A stretch of DNA of 28,544 nucleotides from positions 1-28,544 of the forward strand of contig JBMSQB010000058.1 of assembly GCA_049423065.1 (NCBI GenBank), read 5' to 3'. Positions 6,009 to 14,600 of this stretch are shown here, piece after piece. This stretch comes from SYIM01 sp041182885 (GTDB taxonomy: Bacteria; Pseudomonadota; Gammaproteobacteria; Burkholderiales; Burkholderiaceae_E). Each line of letters begins with the position of its first letter. The first letter of the stretch is position 1. The notes under the pieces are model-generated. The model was not told the origin of the DNA, made no database searches, and worked only from the letters and a program-made list of their open reading frames with translations. The position numbers and the translations under genes are program-made.

Positions 6009-7321
6009 TCGCTTCCAATCAATTGATCGAGGACATGACCGTTTCGGTCCTCAAGCCGAATCCGGATTGGCATCAGGTCGCCCGACTCCGAGAGCCAGAT
6101 TTCAACGCTTCCCGGGCGCTCTCCGTCGCCATCCTCAGAACGGAGCCGGGTGAGCTGCCGGACTCCCCCCGCAACTTCCAGAATTTGTGCGGGGGTCACC
6201 TGAAAACGCAATAGCCGCACTGACGAGACCCCGATCAACGGAATCGTGAATTCCTTTTCGCGAAGGCCGTCGGACCGCTGGGCGGCAGCCCAGGCCAGTT
6301 GCGCGGCCAGCGACAGCCGGTCCTGGGCCAGTGCCGATGTGATCTCGCTCCGGCCATCTTCAAAGCGTACGACTCGGGTGTTGTTTGCACTTTCCATCCG
6401 CACGATGCGCGGCGGCCGGTCGCCACGCCGCTCCTCATAGCGCTCACTGCGAAAACCCGCGGCATCGAACACACCCTCGCTCACCTGGTTGAAAAATCCA
6501 CGATAAAAAAGCGCCAGCAGCCCGACCGCATGGCCTTCCGTATGCAGACGGTACCGTTCGCTCTGGATGTTCAGCACATAGTCGAGTGTCGCCACCTGAT
6601 TGTTCGCAACGTAGTCGCCGTAAAAAACCTGATAGCGCCAGCGTCCCGTTACTGACGGAGACGGTTGGCGTTGGGGAGCAGCAGGATCGGCTCTCGCCGT
6701 CACCGCTGGTTCGGTGGTTGACGGCTGCGAATGTTCATTCTGGCTGGCGAGCTCGATGGCATCGGTCGCGTGCGGCGCCGCACGATCGTCAACCTGCCCG
6801 GCGGGCTCGCTCGCTCTGGCGGCCTGATGGTCTGCGTGACTGTCGGCAGGCTCAAAGTCCCTCCCGCTCGACGACTGTGGGCTGAATTCGTCGGCCTCGA
6901 TTGCTGCGACGGAGCTGGACGACGTCGCCGGCGGGGCTGGTGCAGCGGTCGACGGCGGCGCTGTCTGGGCAAGCGGGGTAGCGCGAACCGAACCCACCGC
7001 GCTGGCAGTGGCAGACCGCGCGGGCTGTTCCTTCAGGCTCTGGCGTTCCGCGCCGGGTTGAGGCGGGCGTGCCGCCGAGGGCGACGTCGGGGTTGCCGGA
7101 TCAAGCCGTGCGGCGGACGCGGGAAGCATCTCGATTCGAATCGGAGACGGCGCCGGCAAGGGCTTCTGCGGGTCGCCGGCGTGTATCACCCAACCCACGA
7201 AGAGCGCATGCAACGCAACCGTGGCAACACCCGCAAGCGCTGCAGAAGAGCCACGCGATAGTCTGGATTTGAAAGTCACCGGCTCAGTGTATTCGAACGA
7301 CAGGGGTAAACTTTGCGCCAT
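6005..7321 (-). CDS. membrane-anchored DUF3108 domain protein
   Basis: From the ATG at 7321 this is 438 residues. One hydrophobic segment lies at about 26-46 (AALAGVATVALHALFVGWVI), followed by a Pro/Ala/Ser-rich low-complexity linker (about 50-223). The C-terminal domain (about 226-438) begins GRWRYQVFYGDYVANNQ and contains FYRGFFNQVSEG and RYEERRGDRPPR, which match DUF3108, a predicted beta-rich periplasmic domain of unknown function. The layout resembles TonB: inner-membrane anchor, extended spacer, folded domain. The start is uncertain. ATG 7321 overlaps the ATG of the divergent MFS gene and has no Shine-Dalgarno. A GTG at 7279 would give a shorter N-terminus (TFKSRLSRG before the membrane segment) and leave a 41-base gap. 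An upstream extension to 7402 would lie inside the MFS gene and is unlikely. Confidence 0.82.
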   Translation of the reverse strand: MAQSLPLSFEYTEPVTFKSRLSRGSSAALAGVATVALHALFVGWVIHAGDPQKPLPAPSPIRIEMLPASAARLDPATPTSPSAARPPQPGAERQSLKEQPARSATASAVGSVRATPLAQTAPPSTAAPAPPATSSSSVAAIEADEFSPQSSSGRDFEPADSHADHQAARASEPAGQVDDRAAPHATDAIELASQNEHSQPSTTEPAVTARADPAAPQRQPSPSVTGRWRYQVFYGDYVANNQVATLDYVLNIQSERYRLHTEGHAVGLLALFYRGFFNQVSEGVFDAAGFRSERYEERRGDRPPRIVRMESANNTRVVRFEDGRSEITSALAQDRLSLAAQLAWAAAQRSDGLREKEFTIPLIGVSSVRLLRFQVTPAQILEVAGGVRQLTRLRSEDGDGERPGSVEIWLSESGDLMPIRIRLEDRNGHVLDQLIGSD

Positions 7322-8567
7322 GCGAACCGAATCGCTCGCGCCGCGCGCCCAGTCAGCCATTCTGATTGGCGCGGCCACCATGCTCACGCTGGCTCTCGGC
7401 ATGCGACAGAGTCTCGGTCTGTTTCAGCCCGAAATGATTCGAACCATCGGAATCACCACAGCCGATTTTTCGCTGGCGGTCGCGGTTCAGAACATGGTTT
7501 GGGGTTTCACGCAGCCCTTCACTGGCGCACTGGTCGACCGCTTTGGCGCGCGCTGGGTTGCCGCAGGCGGTGCGCTTTGCTATGCGCTGGGGCTCCTCAT
7601 CAGCATCTTCGCGACGTCTCCCCTGTTGCTGACGCTCGGAATCGGCGTACTGATTGGTGTCGCGCTCGCCTGCACGGGTTCAAACCTCAGCATGGCGATC
7701 ACTTCACGCGCCGTCTCGCCGGCCAGGCAAAGCTTCGCAATGGGCGCGGTCTCAGCGGCAGGTTCGCTGGGCCTGGTCTTTACTTCTCCCCTGGCCCAAG
7801 GGCTGATCAGCACGGCCGGTTGGCAGACTGCGATGGCAGCCTTCGTGGCGCTGGCCTGCGTCATGATTCCAGCCGCTCTGATGGCGGGTGGCGTTGACCG
7901 CGTCAGCCGCACCACGTCCTCGGCCGGCATGCAGCAATCGGTGGGCGAGGCCCTGCGTGAAGCCACCTCGCATCGCGGCTATCTGGTGATGGCGGCAGCG
8001 TTTTTTGTGTGCGGGCTGCAACTGGTTTTCCTCACGACCCATCTCCCCACTTACCTGGATTTGTGTGGCATCGAACCTGGTGTTACCGCGACTGCGCTCG
8101 CCCTGATCGGTCTATTCAATGCGCTGGGGTCAATCCTGTTCGGGTGGCTTGGCGACCGCCTGCCCCGACACCTGCTGCTGGGCGGCATCTATGTTGCCCG
8201 CTCGCTCTTGATCACGGCCTATTTCCTGTTCCCGCCCACCCCCATCTCCACGCTGCTGTTTGCCGCAGGGATGGGAGCGATCTGGCTGGGCGTGGTTCCC
8301 CTTATGAATGGTCTGGTCATTCATCTGTTCGGGATTCGTTATGTGGCGACGCTCACCGGCGTTGCCTTTCTGAGCCACCAGGCGGGCTCATTTCTAGGCG
8401 CCTGGGGCGGCGGCCTGATCTATTCAACGCTGGGCTCCTACGAGTGGGCTTGGCGGATCGCTGTCATCATCGGGCTCACCGCTGGCATCGCACAGATGAT
8501 GATGAACACGCGACCCGTGCCCAGAGTGATGCAGGAGCGGGCCGCGGCGCCTATCCCGGTGGGTTGA
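7320..8567 (+). CDS. major facilitator superfamily transporter
   Basis: This 415-residue inner-membrane permease has about 12 hydrophobic segments in two halves, joined by a polar loop around VDRVSRTTSSAGMQQSVGEA. The loop between helices 2 and 3 has the MFS motif A form GALVDRFGARWV, repeated in the second half as GWLGDRLPRHLL. The overall look (GMRQSLGLFQPEM near the N-terminus) is that of monocarboxylate/oxalate-type MFS members common in Burkholderiales; the substrate is not predictable. I start at ATG 7320, where the N-terminus is short and basic before helix 1. AGGGG at 7302-7306 is a rather distant ribosome site (13 bases). An upstream in-frame start at 7221 would run through the opposite gene and is rejected. 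It is followed 30 bases later by mnmC. Confidence 0.9.
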   Translation: MRTESLAPRAQSAILIGAATMLTLALGMRQSLGLFQPEMIRTIGITTADFSLAVAVQNMVWGFTQPFTGALVDRFGARWVAAGGALCYALGLLISIFATSPLLLTLGIGVLIGVALACTGSNLSMAITSRAVSPARQSFAMGAVSAAGSLGLVFTSPLAQGLISTAGWQTAMAAFVALACVMIPAALMAGGVDRVSRTTSSAGMQQSVGEALREATSHRGYLVMAAAFFVCGLQLVFLTTHLPTYLDLCGIEPGVTATALALIGLFNALGSILFGWLGDRLPRHLLLGGIYVARSLLITAYFLFPPTPISTLLFAAGMGAIWLGVVPLMNGLVIHLFGIRYVATLTGVAFLSHQAGSFLGAWGGGLIYSTLGSYEWAWRIAVIIGLTAGIAQMMMNTRPVPRVMQERAAAPIPVG

Positions 8568-8597
8568 CCCACGGCCCCGGAGGCATCGCGCTTCACC

Positions 8598-10532
8598 ATG
8601 CCAAGGCTGGAACACCCGCCGCTTCAGTTTGATGAGACCGGCGCGCCTGTCAGCGGCTTGTTTGGCGATGTCTATCGCAGCCGGGCCGGTGCCATGGCTG
8701 AATCGGAAGCAGTATTCGCCCAAGGGTGCAGGCTGCCCGAGCGATGGTCTGGCGCGCAGCGCGCGTGCGTCCTTGAGATCGGGTTTGGGGTGGGCCTCAA
8801 CCTTGTCGCGGCTTACCGCGCATTTCACCTGCATGCGCATCCTGCCGGGCGTCTCGACTATGTTTCGATCGAGGCGCACCCCCTCGCCCGCAGCGATCTC
8901 CTTGCCGCGCACGAGGCCTTCGGGGTGGCGGGCGAACCGCTGCTGCGTGAACTCGCAGCACGCTGGCCGCTTGCACTACCGGGCCTGCACCGCCTGACGC
9001 TGGCGGGTGGGCGGCTTCGGCTCACCCTCGCGTTTGGAGACGCTGCACGACTGCTGCCCCGACTCGCGCTGCGTGCAGATACGATCTTCCTCGACGGATT
9101 TGCGCCGCAACGCAATCCGTCTGCCTGGGAGGAACCGGTGCTGCGTCAGGTTGCACGGCTCGCTGCGCCCGACGCTCGACTCGCCACCTACACCGCAGCA
9201 GCGGCAGTTCGACATGGTCTGGTGCAGGCCGGCTTCGAGGTTGAACGGGTGGAAGGCTTTGGTGGAAAGCGCGAGCGGATCAATGCCCGATATGCGCCAC
9301 GCTGGAAGACCTGGTTGCCGCCGCCCCTTCCTCCGAGCTGGGACTCGCGACAGGCGGTGGTGGTTGGCGCTGGGCTCGCCGGCGTGACGATGGCGGCCCG
9401 TCTGGTTCAGGATGGCTGGCAGGTGATGCTGCTGGATCGACAGCCTTTGCACGCACGCGAGGGTAGCGGCCAGCCCCTGCTCGCCGACCACATTCACCTG
9501 TCGCCAGACGACAACCTGCTCGCACGCCTGTCGCGCGCGGCGCTGCTTCTTCGCAATCCGAGCCCGACTGCGGGACTTCTTGGCCTCGGTCGACTGGCGG
9601 TGGCCGACAGCGGCGAGGCTTTTGATCGCCAGCAGCGCACGCTGGCCACCCTCGGTTTTCCGACGCAGTTCGCGTGCGGTGTAACCGCCACCGAGGCGAG
9701 CGACATCGCAGGGTGTTCGCTCCCCACGGGTGGCATCTGGATGCCAGGCTCAATGGTGGCGCAAACCAGTCTTCGGATTCCGGCACTCCTCGCCGAAGCG
9801 GGAGACGCGCTTACCTGGCGGGGTGGCTGCGACGTGGCATCGGTTCAGCGGGTGCCGGGTGAGTCGAATTGGCGGGTGGCAGATGGAAGCGGGCAGGTGC
9901 TCGCGCAGGCGCCTGTGGTGGTGCTCTGCGATGCATCCACCCAAATGGCTCTGCCACCGCTCCAATCCCTGCCCTTAAGGCGCGTTCGTGGACAAACCTC
10001 TTGGATTCATCATCCGCGGATTTCGGGGCTTCGCACGGTCCTGGGCGGGGCGGCTTACGCCGTGCCGTTTGGCGGACAGGCGCTGGTGGGCTCGACCTAC
10101 GACGATCATGATGCAATTGAACCTGACGCCGAATCGGATCGCAGCAACGCGCGACGGCTCGCTGCCTGCCTGGGAGCCGCCCACGACAGCCTGATCGCCG
10201 CCTCACGTTCAGGCGTGGTGGGCTTTCGCTGGACTGCGCCCGATCGTCTGCCCCTCGTTGGCGAGATGCCGGACGAGGCCTTGGCATGGGAGCGGCGCGA
10301 GGCGTTACTGAAAAATGAGCGCTTGCCGCTTCCCCGGCTCGCAGGGCTCTATTGCGTACGTGGGCTGGGTTCGCGGGGGCTCCTGTGGAGCACGCTCGCC
10401 GCTGAAGTCATCGCAGGGGCGCTCGATGGCGCGCCCTCAGCACTGGAACGCGATCTGCTCGCAGCAATCGACCCCGCTCGTGGACTGCGTCAGGCACTCC
10501 GACGCTCAGGCAGGCGCGTGACGACGCGCTAA
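8598..10532 (+). CDS. mnmC: bifunctional tRNA 5-methylaminomethyl-2-thiouridine biosynthesis protein MnmC
   Basis: MnmC completes the mnm5s2U wobble modification: its FAD domain removes the carboxymethyl group of cmnm5(s2)U34 and its methyltransferase domain methylates the resulting amine with SAM. At 644 residues it has both modules. The N-terminal methyltransferase (1 to about 240) has the SAM loop LEIGFGVGLN (59-68) and the DGFAPQRNPSAWEE motif (166-179). The C-terminal oxidoreductase has the dinucleotide-binding VVVGAGLAG (254-262) and the conserved end motif CVRGLGSRGLLWSTLAAE. The N-terminus LQFDETGAPVSGLFGDVY matches the family start. GGAGG at 8579-8583 is 14 bases from the ATG, a little far. 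It probably shares a transcript with the MFS gene upstream. The MnmE/MnmG partners are not in the window. Confidence 0.95.
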   Translation: MPRLEHPPLQFDETGAPVSGLFGDVYRSRAGAMAESEAVFAQGCRLPERWSGAQRACVLEIGFGVGLNLVAAYRAFHLHAHPAGRLDYVSIEAHPLARSDLLAAHEAFGVAGEPLLRELAARWPLALPGLHRLTLAGGRLRLTLAFGDAARLLPRLALRADTIFLDGFAPQRNPSAWEEPVLRQVARLAAPDARLATYTAAAAVRHGLVQAGFEVERVEGFGGKRERINARYAPRWKTWLPPPLPPSWDSRQAVVVGAGLAGVTMAARLVQDGWQVMLLDRQPLHAREGSGQPLLADHIHLSPDDNLLARLSRAALLLRNPSPTAGLLGLGRLAVADSGEAFDRQQRTLATLGFPTQFACGVTATEASDIAGCSLPTGGIWMPGSMVAQTSLRIPALLAEAGDALTWRGGCDVASVQRVPGESNWRVADGSGQVLAQAPVVVLCDASTQMALPPLQSLPLRRVRGQTSWIHHPRISGLRTVLGGAAYAVPFGGQALVGSTYDDHDAIEPDAESDRSNARRLAACLGAAHDSLIAASRSGVVGFRWTAPDRLPLVGEMPDEALAWERREALLKNERLPLPRLAGLYCVRGLGSRGLLWSTLAAEVIAGALDGAPSALERDLLAAIDPARGLRQALRRSGRRVTTR

Positions 10533-10609
10533 ACTGCGAAGCTCACCCGCCCTAAAACTCACCACCGCTGCTTCCCCAGCCTTTCATCACCCTCAGCCTG
10601 GTTGATCGC

Positions 10610-10993
10610 ATGAGCGCCCCCGCCCCAAAAATTCAATACGATTGTTCGAAGTGCCCCGGCTACTGCTGCAGTTACCCGAGAATCGAAGTGAAGAAGCGAG
10701 ATCTCGAGCGTCTCGCGCGGCACTTCGGCGTATCCACCGAAGTGGCCGCACGTCGTTACACACGCATCTACAACGATGAGGGAAAGCCCGAGCGCATCCT
10801 GCGCCATCAGAAAGACACGGTCTACGGTTCAATCTGCCGTTTCTTCGATACCGACGAGCGCAGATGCACCATTTATGAGGCGCGGCCCGCGGTGTGTCGC
10901 GAGTATCCCAACGGCTCACGCTGCGGTTACTACACCTTCATTCAGTTCGAACGCAAACACCAGGACGATCCGGACTTCATTCCGTCGGCGTAA
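10610..10993 (+). CDS. YkgJ-family cysteine cluster protein (CxxCxxxCC)
   Basis: This small cytoplasmic protein of 127 residues has eight cysteines: 12, 15, 19 and 20 (DCSKCPGYCC), then 76, 86, 96 and 105 (SICRFF, RRCTIYEARPAVCREYPNGSRC). The spacing is that of the YkgJ/UPF0153 family (CxxCxxxCC domain), thought to bind zinc or an Fe-S cluster; its biochemical role is not known. The central RPAVCREYP motif is the family hallmark. It starts at ATG 10610 without an obvious Shine-Dalgarno, 77 bases after mnmC, so it may be on the same transcript. That gap shows nothing else. It converges with the RraA-like gene, with 12 bases between the stops. Confidence 0.9.
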   Translation: MSAPAPKIQYDCSKCPGYCCSYPRIEVKKRDLERLARHFGVSTEVAARRYTRIYNDEGKPERILRHQKDTVYGSICRFFDTDERRCTIYEARPAVCREYPNGSRCGYYTFIQFERKHQDDPDFIPSA

Positions 10994-11005
10994 CCCGACT
11001 CGCGC

Positions 11006-11641
11006 TCATCCTGCGCGAAGGCCCAGCACGACGGTGATGGGCTCGCCTGCACGGAGGCGTGCGTCGCGGGCCAGCTCCTTGGTGCGCTGGGCCGATGCGG
11101 CATCGACTGCCTGGGTGACGAGGGCAGCCGGAACGACCACGACCCCATCCGAGTCACCGAGAATGATGTCGCCTGGGTGAACCATTACACCCCCCACCAC
11201 AACCGCCTCACCGATCCATCCCGGGTGCGACTTGAGTGTGCCGCTGACGGTTGTGCCAGCCGCGTAGACGGGAAATTTCAGGTCTTCGATCTCATCGAGA
11301 TCGCGTATGAGGCCATTGGTGACCAGACCCTTCAGCCCGCGGGTAACTGCTGCCAGGGTTGAGCTGCCTCCCCATATCGCCGACGTGCCACGACCGCCGG
11401 TATCAATGACCAGCACCGAGCCTTGAGGTGCTTGCTCGATCGCGTGGAGTACGGCCGCGCTTTCGCAACCCAGGGTTCGAACGGTAAAGGCAGGCCCACA
11501 CAGCCGCGAACGCGGAATCATGGGACGAACATCGGGCGACATGCCGCCGCACTTGCCAAGCGCCTCATACACGGTGGCTGCGGGAAATTCGGCCAGGGTC
11601 CGCAGAACGGGCGGATGGGTGTTGATTGACAACTCTGACAT
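11006..11641 (-). CDS. RraA/HMG aldolase-like protein (putative 4-hydroxy-4-methyl-2-oxoglutarate aldolase/oxaloacetate decarboxylase)
   Basis: This 211-residue member of the RraA-like fold includes both RNase E inhibitors and class II pyruvate aldolases. Visible motifs are VIDTGGRGTSAIWGG (78-92), the NGLIRDLDEI block with Arg113 and Asp114 (the Arg-Asp pair used for pyruvate and metal binding in HMG/CHA aldolase), VYAAGTTVSGT, and GDIILGDSDGVVVVP (157-171). The intact Arg-Asp pair and the GDSDGV segment favour the aldolase/oxaloacetate decarboxylase branch over regulatory RraA. It lies 15 bases after purL on the same strand, so it is probably the last gene of the 5-oxoprolinase-purL-aldolase run. 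The physiological substrate cannot be told; no protocatechuate or gallate pathway genes are near. Confidence 0.83.
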   Translation of the reverse strand: MSELSINTHPPVLRTLAEFPAATVYEALGKCGGMSPDVRPMIPRSRLCGPAFTVRTLGCESAAVLHAIEQAPQGSVLVIDTGGRGTSAIWGGSSTLAAVTRGLKGLVTNGLIRDLDEIEDLKFPVYAAGTTVSGTLKSHPGWIGEAVVVGGVMVHPGDIILGDSDGVVVVPAALVTQAVDAASAQRTKELARDARLRAGEPITVVLGLRAG

Positions 11642-11656
11642 GCCTTGAAGCTCCGG

Positions 11657-14600
11657 TTATTCCAGCCACACCCGCGCGTTTCTGAACAGGCGCATCCAGG
11701 GTGAGTCTTCGCCCAGGCCCTCCGGGCGCCAGCTCATCTGAACCGAGCGGAACACCCGCTCAGGATGCGGCATCATGATCGTCGAACGGCCGTCTGCTGA
11801 CGTGAACGCAGTGAGCCCGCCCGGCGAGCCGTTCGGGTTGGCCGGATAGCGGACGGCTGCAGTGCCATCGTCGTCCACAAACCGGAGCGGCGCGAGCGCC
11901 GTCCGCGCATCGGCGTCGGCATCGAATACCGCCCTGCCCTCGCCATGTGACACCACGATTGGGGCGCGGCTCCCGACCATGCCAGCAAAAAGAACCGAGG
12001 GCGATTCCAGCACCTCGACCATGGCGAACCGTGCTTCAAACTGCTCGGAGCGGTTGCGCAGAAACCTGGGCCAGGCCGCTGCACCAGGGATGATGGATTT
12101 GAGCTGCGCCATCATCTGGCAGCCGTTGCATACGCCGAGCGAGAGCGTGCTGCCACGCTCGAAAAAGGCCTGGAAATCACCAAGCACCGCTTCGTTAAAG
12201 AGAATGCTCCGCGCCCAGCCGCTGCCGGCGCCAAGCACATCGCCGTACGAGAACCCCCCACAGGCGACCAGCGCATTGAACGACGACAGGCTGACCCGCC
12301 CTGCGATCAGGTCTGTCATGTGGACATCGAAAGCATCGAATCCGGCGCGATCAAAGGCCGCAGCCATTTCGACGTGACTGTTCACCCCCTGCTCGCGCAG
12401 CACAGCCAGACGCGGCCGGGCGCCCGTTGCGATGAAGGGCGCAGCAGGATCTTCGGCGGGGTTGAAGCTGAGGGCCACTGAAAGCCCTGCGCGCGCTGGG
12501 TCGCCCGCTCGCTCAAACTCCTCAGTTGCGCACTCCGGGTCATCGCGTCGCGACGCGATCCTGAAGCTCGTCTCGTTCCAGATCTTTTGAAGCTCGGCGC
12601 GCGATTCGCTCCAGATACACCGGCCGTCGCGATGAAACTCGAGCGCATCACCACTGGAGACCTTGCCGATGACATGCGCATGGCGCGACAGGCCAGCCGC
12701 TCGCAATACCCCCATGACAGTGTCACGGTCGGCGGCCCGAACCTGAATGACTGCCCCCAGCTCTTCGTTGAACAATGCCTTGAGCGTGAGCTCATTGCGT
12801 TGAACCGAGACCTGCTCGGGCCGAATCTTGAAGTCGCCCCAGTCGGCCGAGTACGGGTCAATGGTGAGCAGGTCGAGGTTGAGCGCAAGACCGCATCGAC
12901 CCGCGAACGCCATCTCGCAAAGGGTGACAAACAGCCCCCCGTCGGATCGATCGTGGTACGAGAGGATCTGTCCGCTGTTGCCCAGGTTGTCGATCACTGA
13001 CACGAACCGGGCGAGGCTCTCCGGGTCATCGAGATCGGGGCACTCGTCCCCAAGTTGCTGGGTGGCCTGGGCAAGGACGGAACCGCCCATCCGATGACGC
13101 CCTCCCCCAAGATCAATCAGGATCAGGACACTGCCGGGTTCAGCGGCCAGTTGCGGAGTGAGCACACGGCGAGCGTCGGCAACCGGCGCGAATGCGGTCA
13201 CCACCAGGGACACCGGCGCGCTCACGCGTCGCTCCTCACCGGTTTGCGTGTCTTGCCACACGGTTCGCATCGAGAGCGAATCCTTGCCGACCGGAATTGC
13301 AATGCCGAGAGTGCGGCAAAGCGCAGCAGCAGCGTCGACGGCATCGCGAAGGTCGGCATCCTCATCGGCGGGCCCGCATGCTGCCATCCAGTTAGCAGAC
13401 AGCTTCACCCGGTCGATGGAGCCCACGAGCGCAGGCGCGATATTGGTAACGGCTTCTGCCACAGCAAGGCGGGACGCTGCCGCTGGGTCGATGACCGCCA
13501 CCGGCGACCGCTCGCCGATTGCAAGCGCATCGCCGCGATAGCCAGAAAAATCAACCAGGCCCACCGCACAGTCGGCAACCGGCACCTGCCAGGGGCCCAC
13601 CATCTGGTCCCGGGCGCTGAGGCCACCCACGGACCGATCGCCAATGGTGATCAGGAATGATTTGCTCGCCACGGCCGGCATGCGAAGCACCCGCGCAGCC
13701 ACCTCGGCCAGCTCGAAGCCAACCAGGTCAAGTGGCGCAAGTTGCCGCGCGCGGCGCTGCGCCTCGCGATGCATGCGCGGAGGCTTGCCAAGCAGAACAT
13801 CGATCGGCATGTCGACCGGACGAGTGCCGTCAGAAGCCTCGACAATCAACTGCCCGTCGTCAGTGACCGTGCCGACCACCGAAAACGGGCAACGTTCGCG
13901 CAGACACAACGCCTCGAAGCCGGGCAGGTCGGCCGGTGCCAGCGCGAGCACGTATCGCTCCTGTGATTCATTGCACCAGACCTCGGCCGGTGACATGCCC
14001 GACTCAAGCACTGGCACCTGCGCGAGATCGAAGCGGGCCGAACGACCGGCGCCATGCACGATTTCCGGAAACGCATTGGACAGCCCACCAGCGCCAACGT
14101 CATGGATCGACAGAATGGGGTTGCCTGGGCCGAGCGACCAGCAGCGGTCGAGCACTTCCTGCGCCCGACGTTCGATTTCAGCGTTGCCACGTTGCACGGA
14201 GTCAAAGTCAAGCTCGGCAGTGTTGGCGCCCGCATTCATGCTTGACGCCGCGCCACCGCCGAGGCCGATCCGCATGCCGGGACCGCCCAGCTGGATCAGG
14301 AGCGTACCCACAGGCAGGGCATGCTTGTCGGTGTGGGCAGCGGCTATGCTTCCCACGCCGCCTGCGATCATGATTGGCTTGTGATAGCCCCGCACAACGC
14401 CGCCCACATTCTGCTGATAGGTCCTGAAATAGCCCAGCAGATTGGGCCGGCCAAATTCATTGTTGAAGGCTGCGCCGCCAAGCGGTCCCTCGATCATGAT
14501 GTCGAGCGCGCTGGCGATTCGCGCCGGCGCACCATAGGGTGGCTGCGCTTGGCGGGATGCGAGGGGGGCGAGAACATCCTGCGCCGATTCCCAAGGCGCG

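Noticed and set aside
7221..7319. Upstream start of the MFS gene
   Set aside because: The added residues are polar, lie over the opposite gene and precede a normal MFS N-terminus at 7320.
13644..14384. 246-codon open frame on the plus strand opposite purL
   Set aside because: The purL frame is continuous with full family motifs. The antisense frame has Ser/Arg-rich composition typical of high-GC shadow frames and no recognisable domain.
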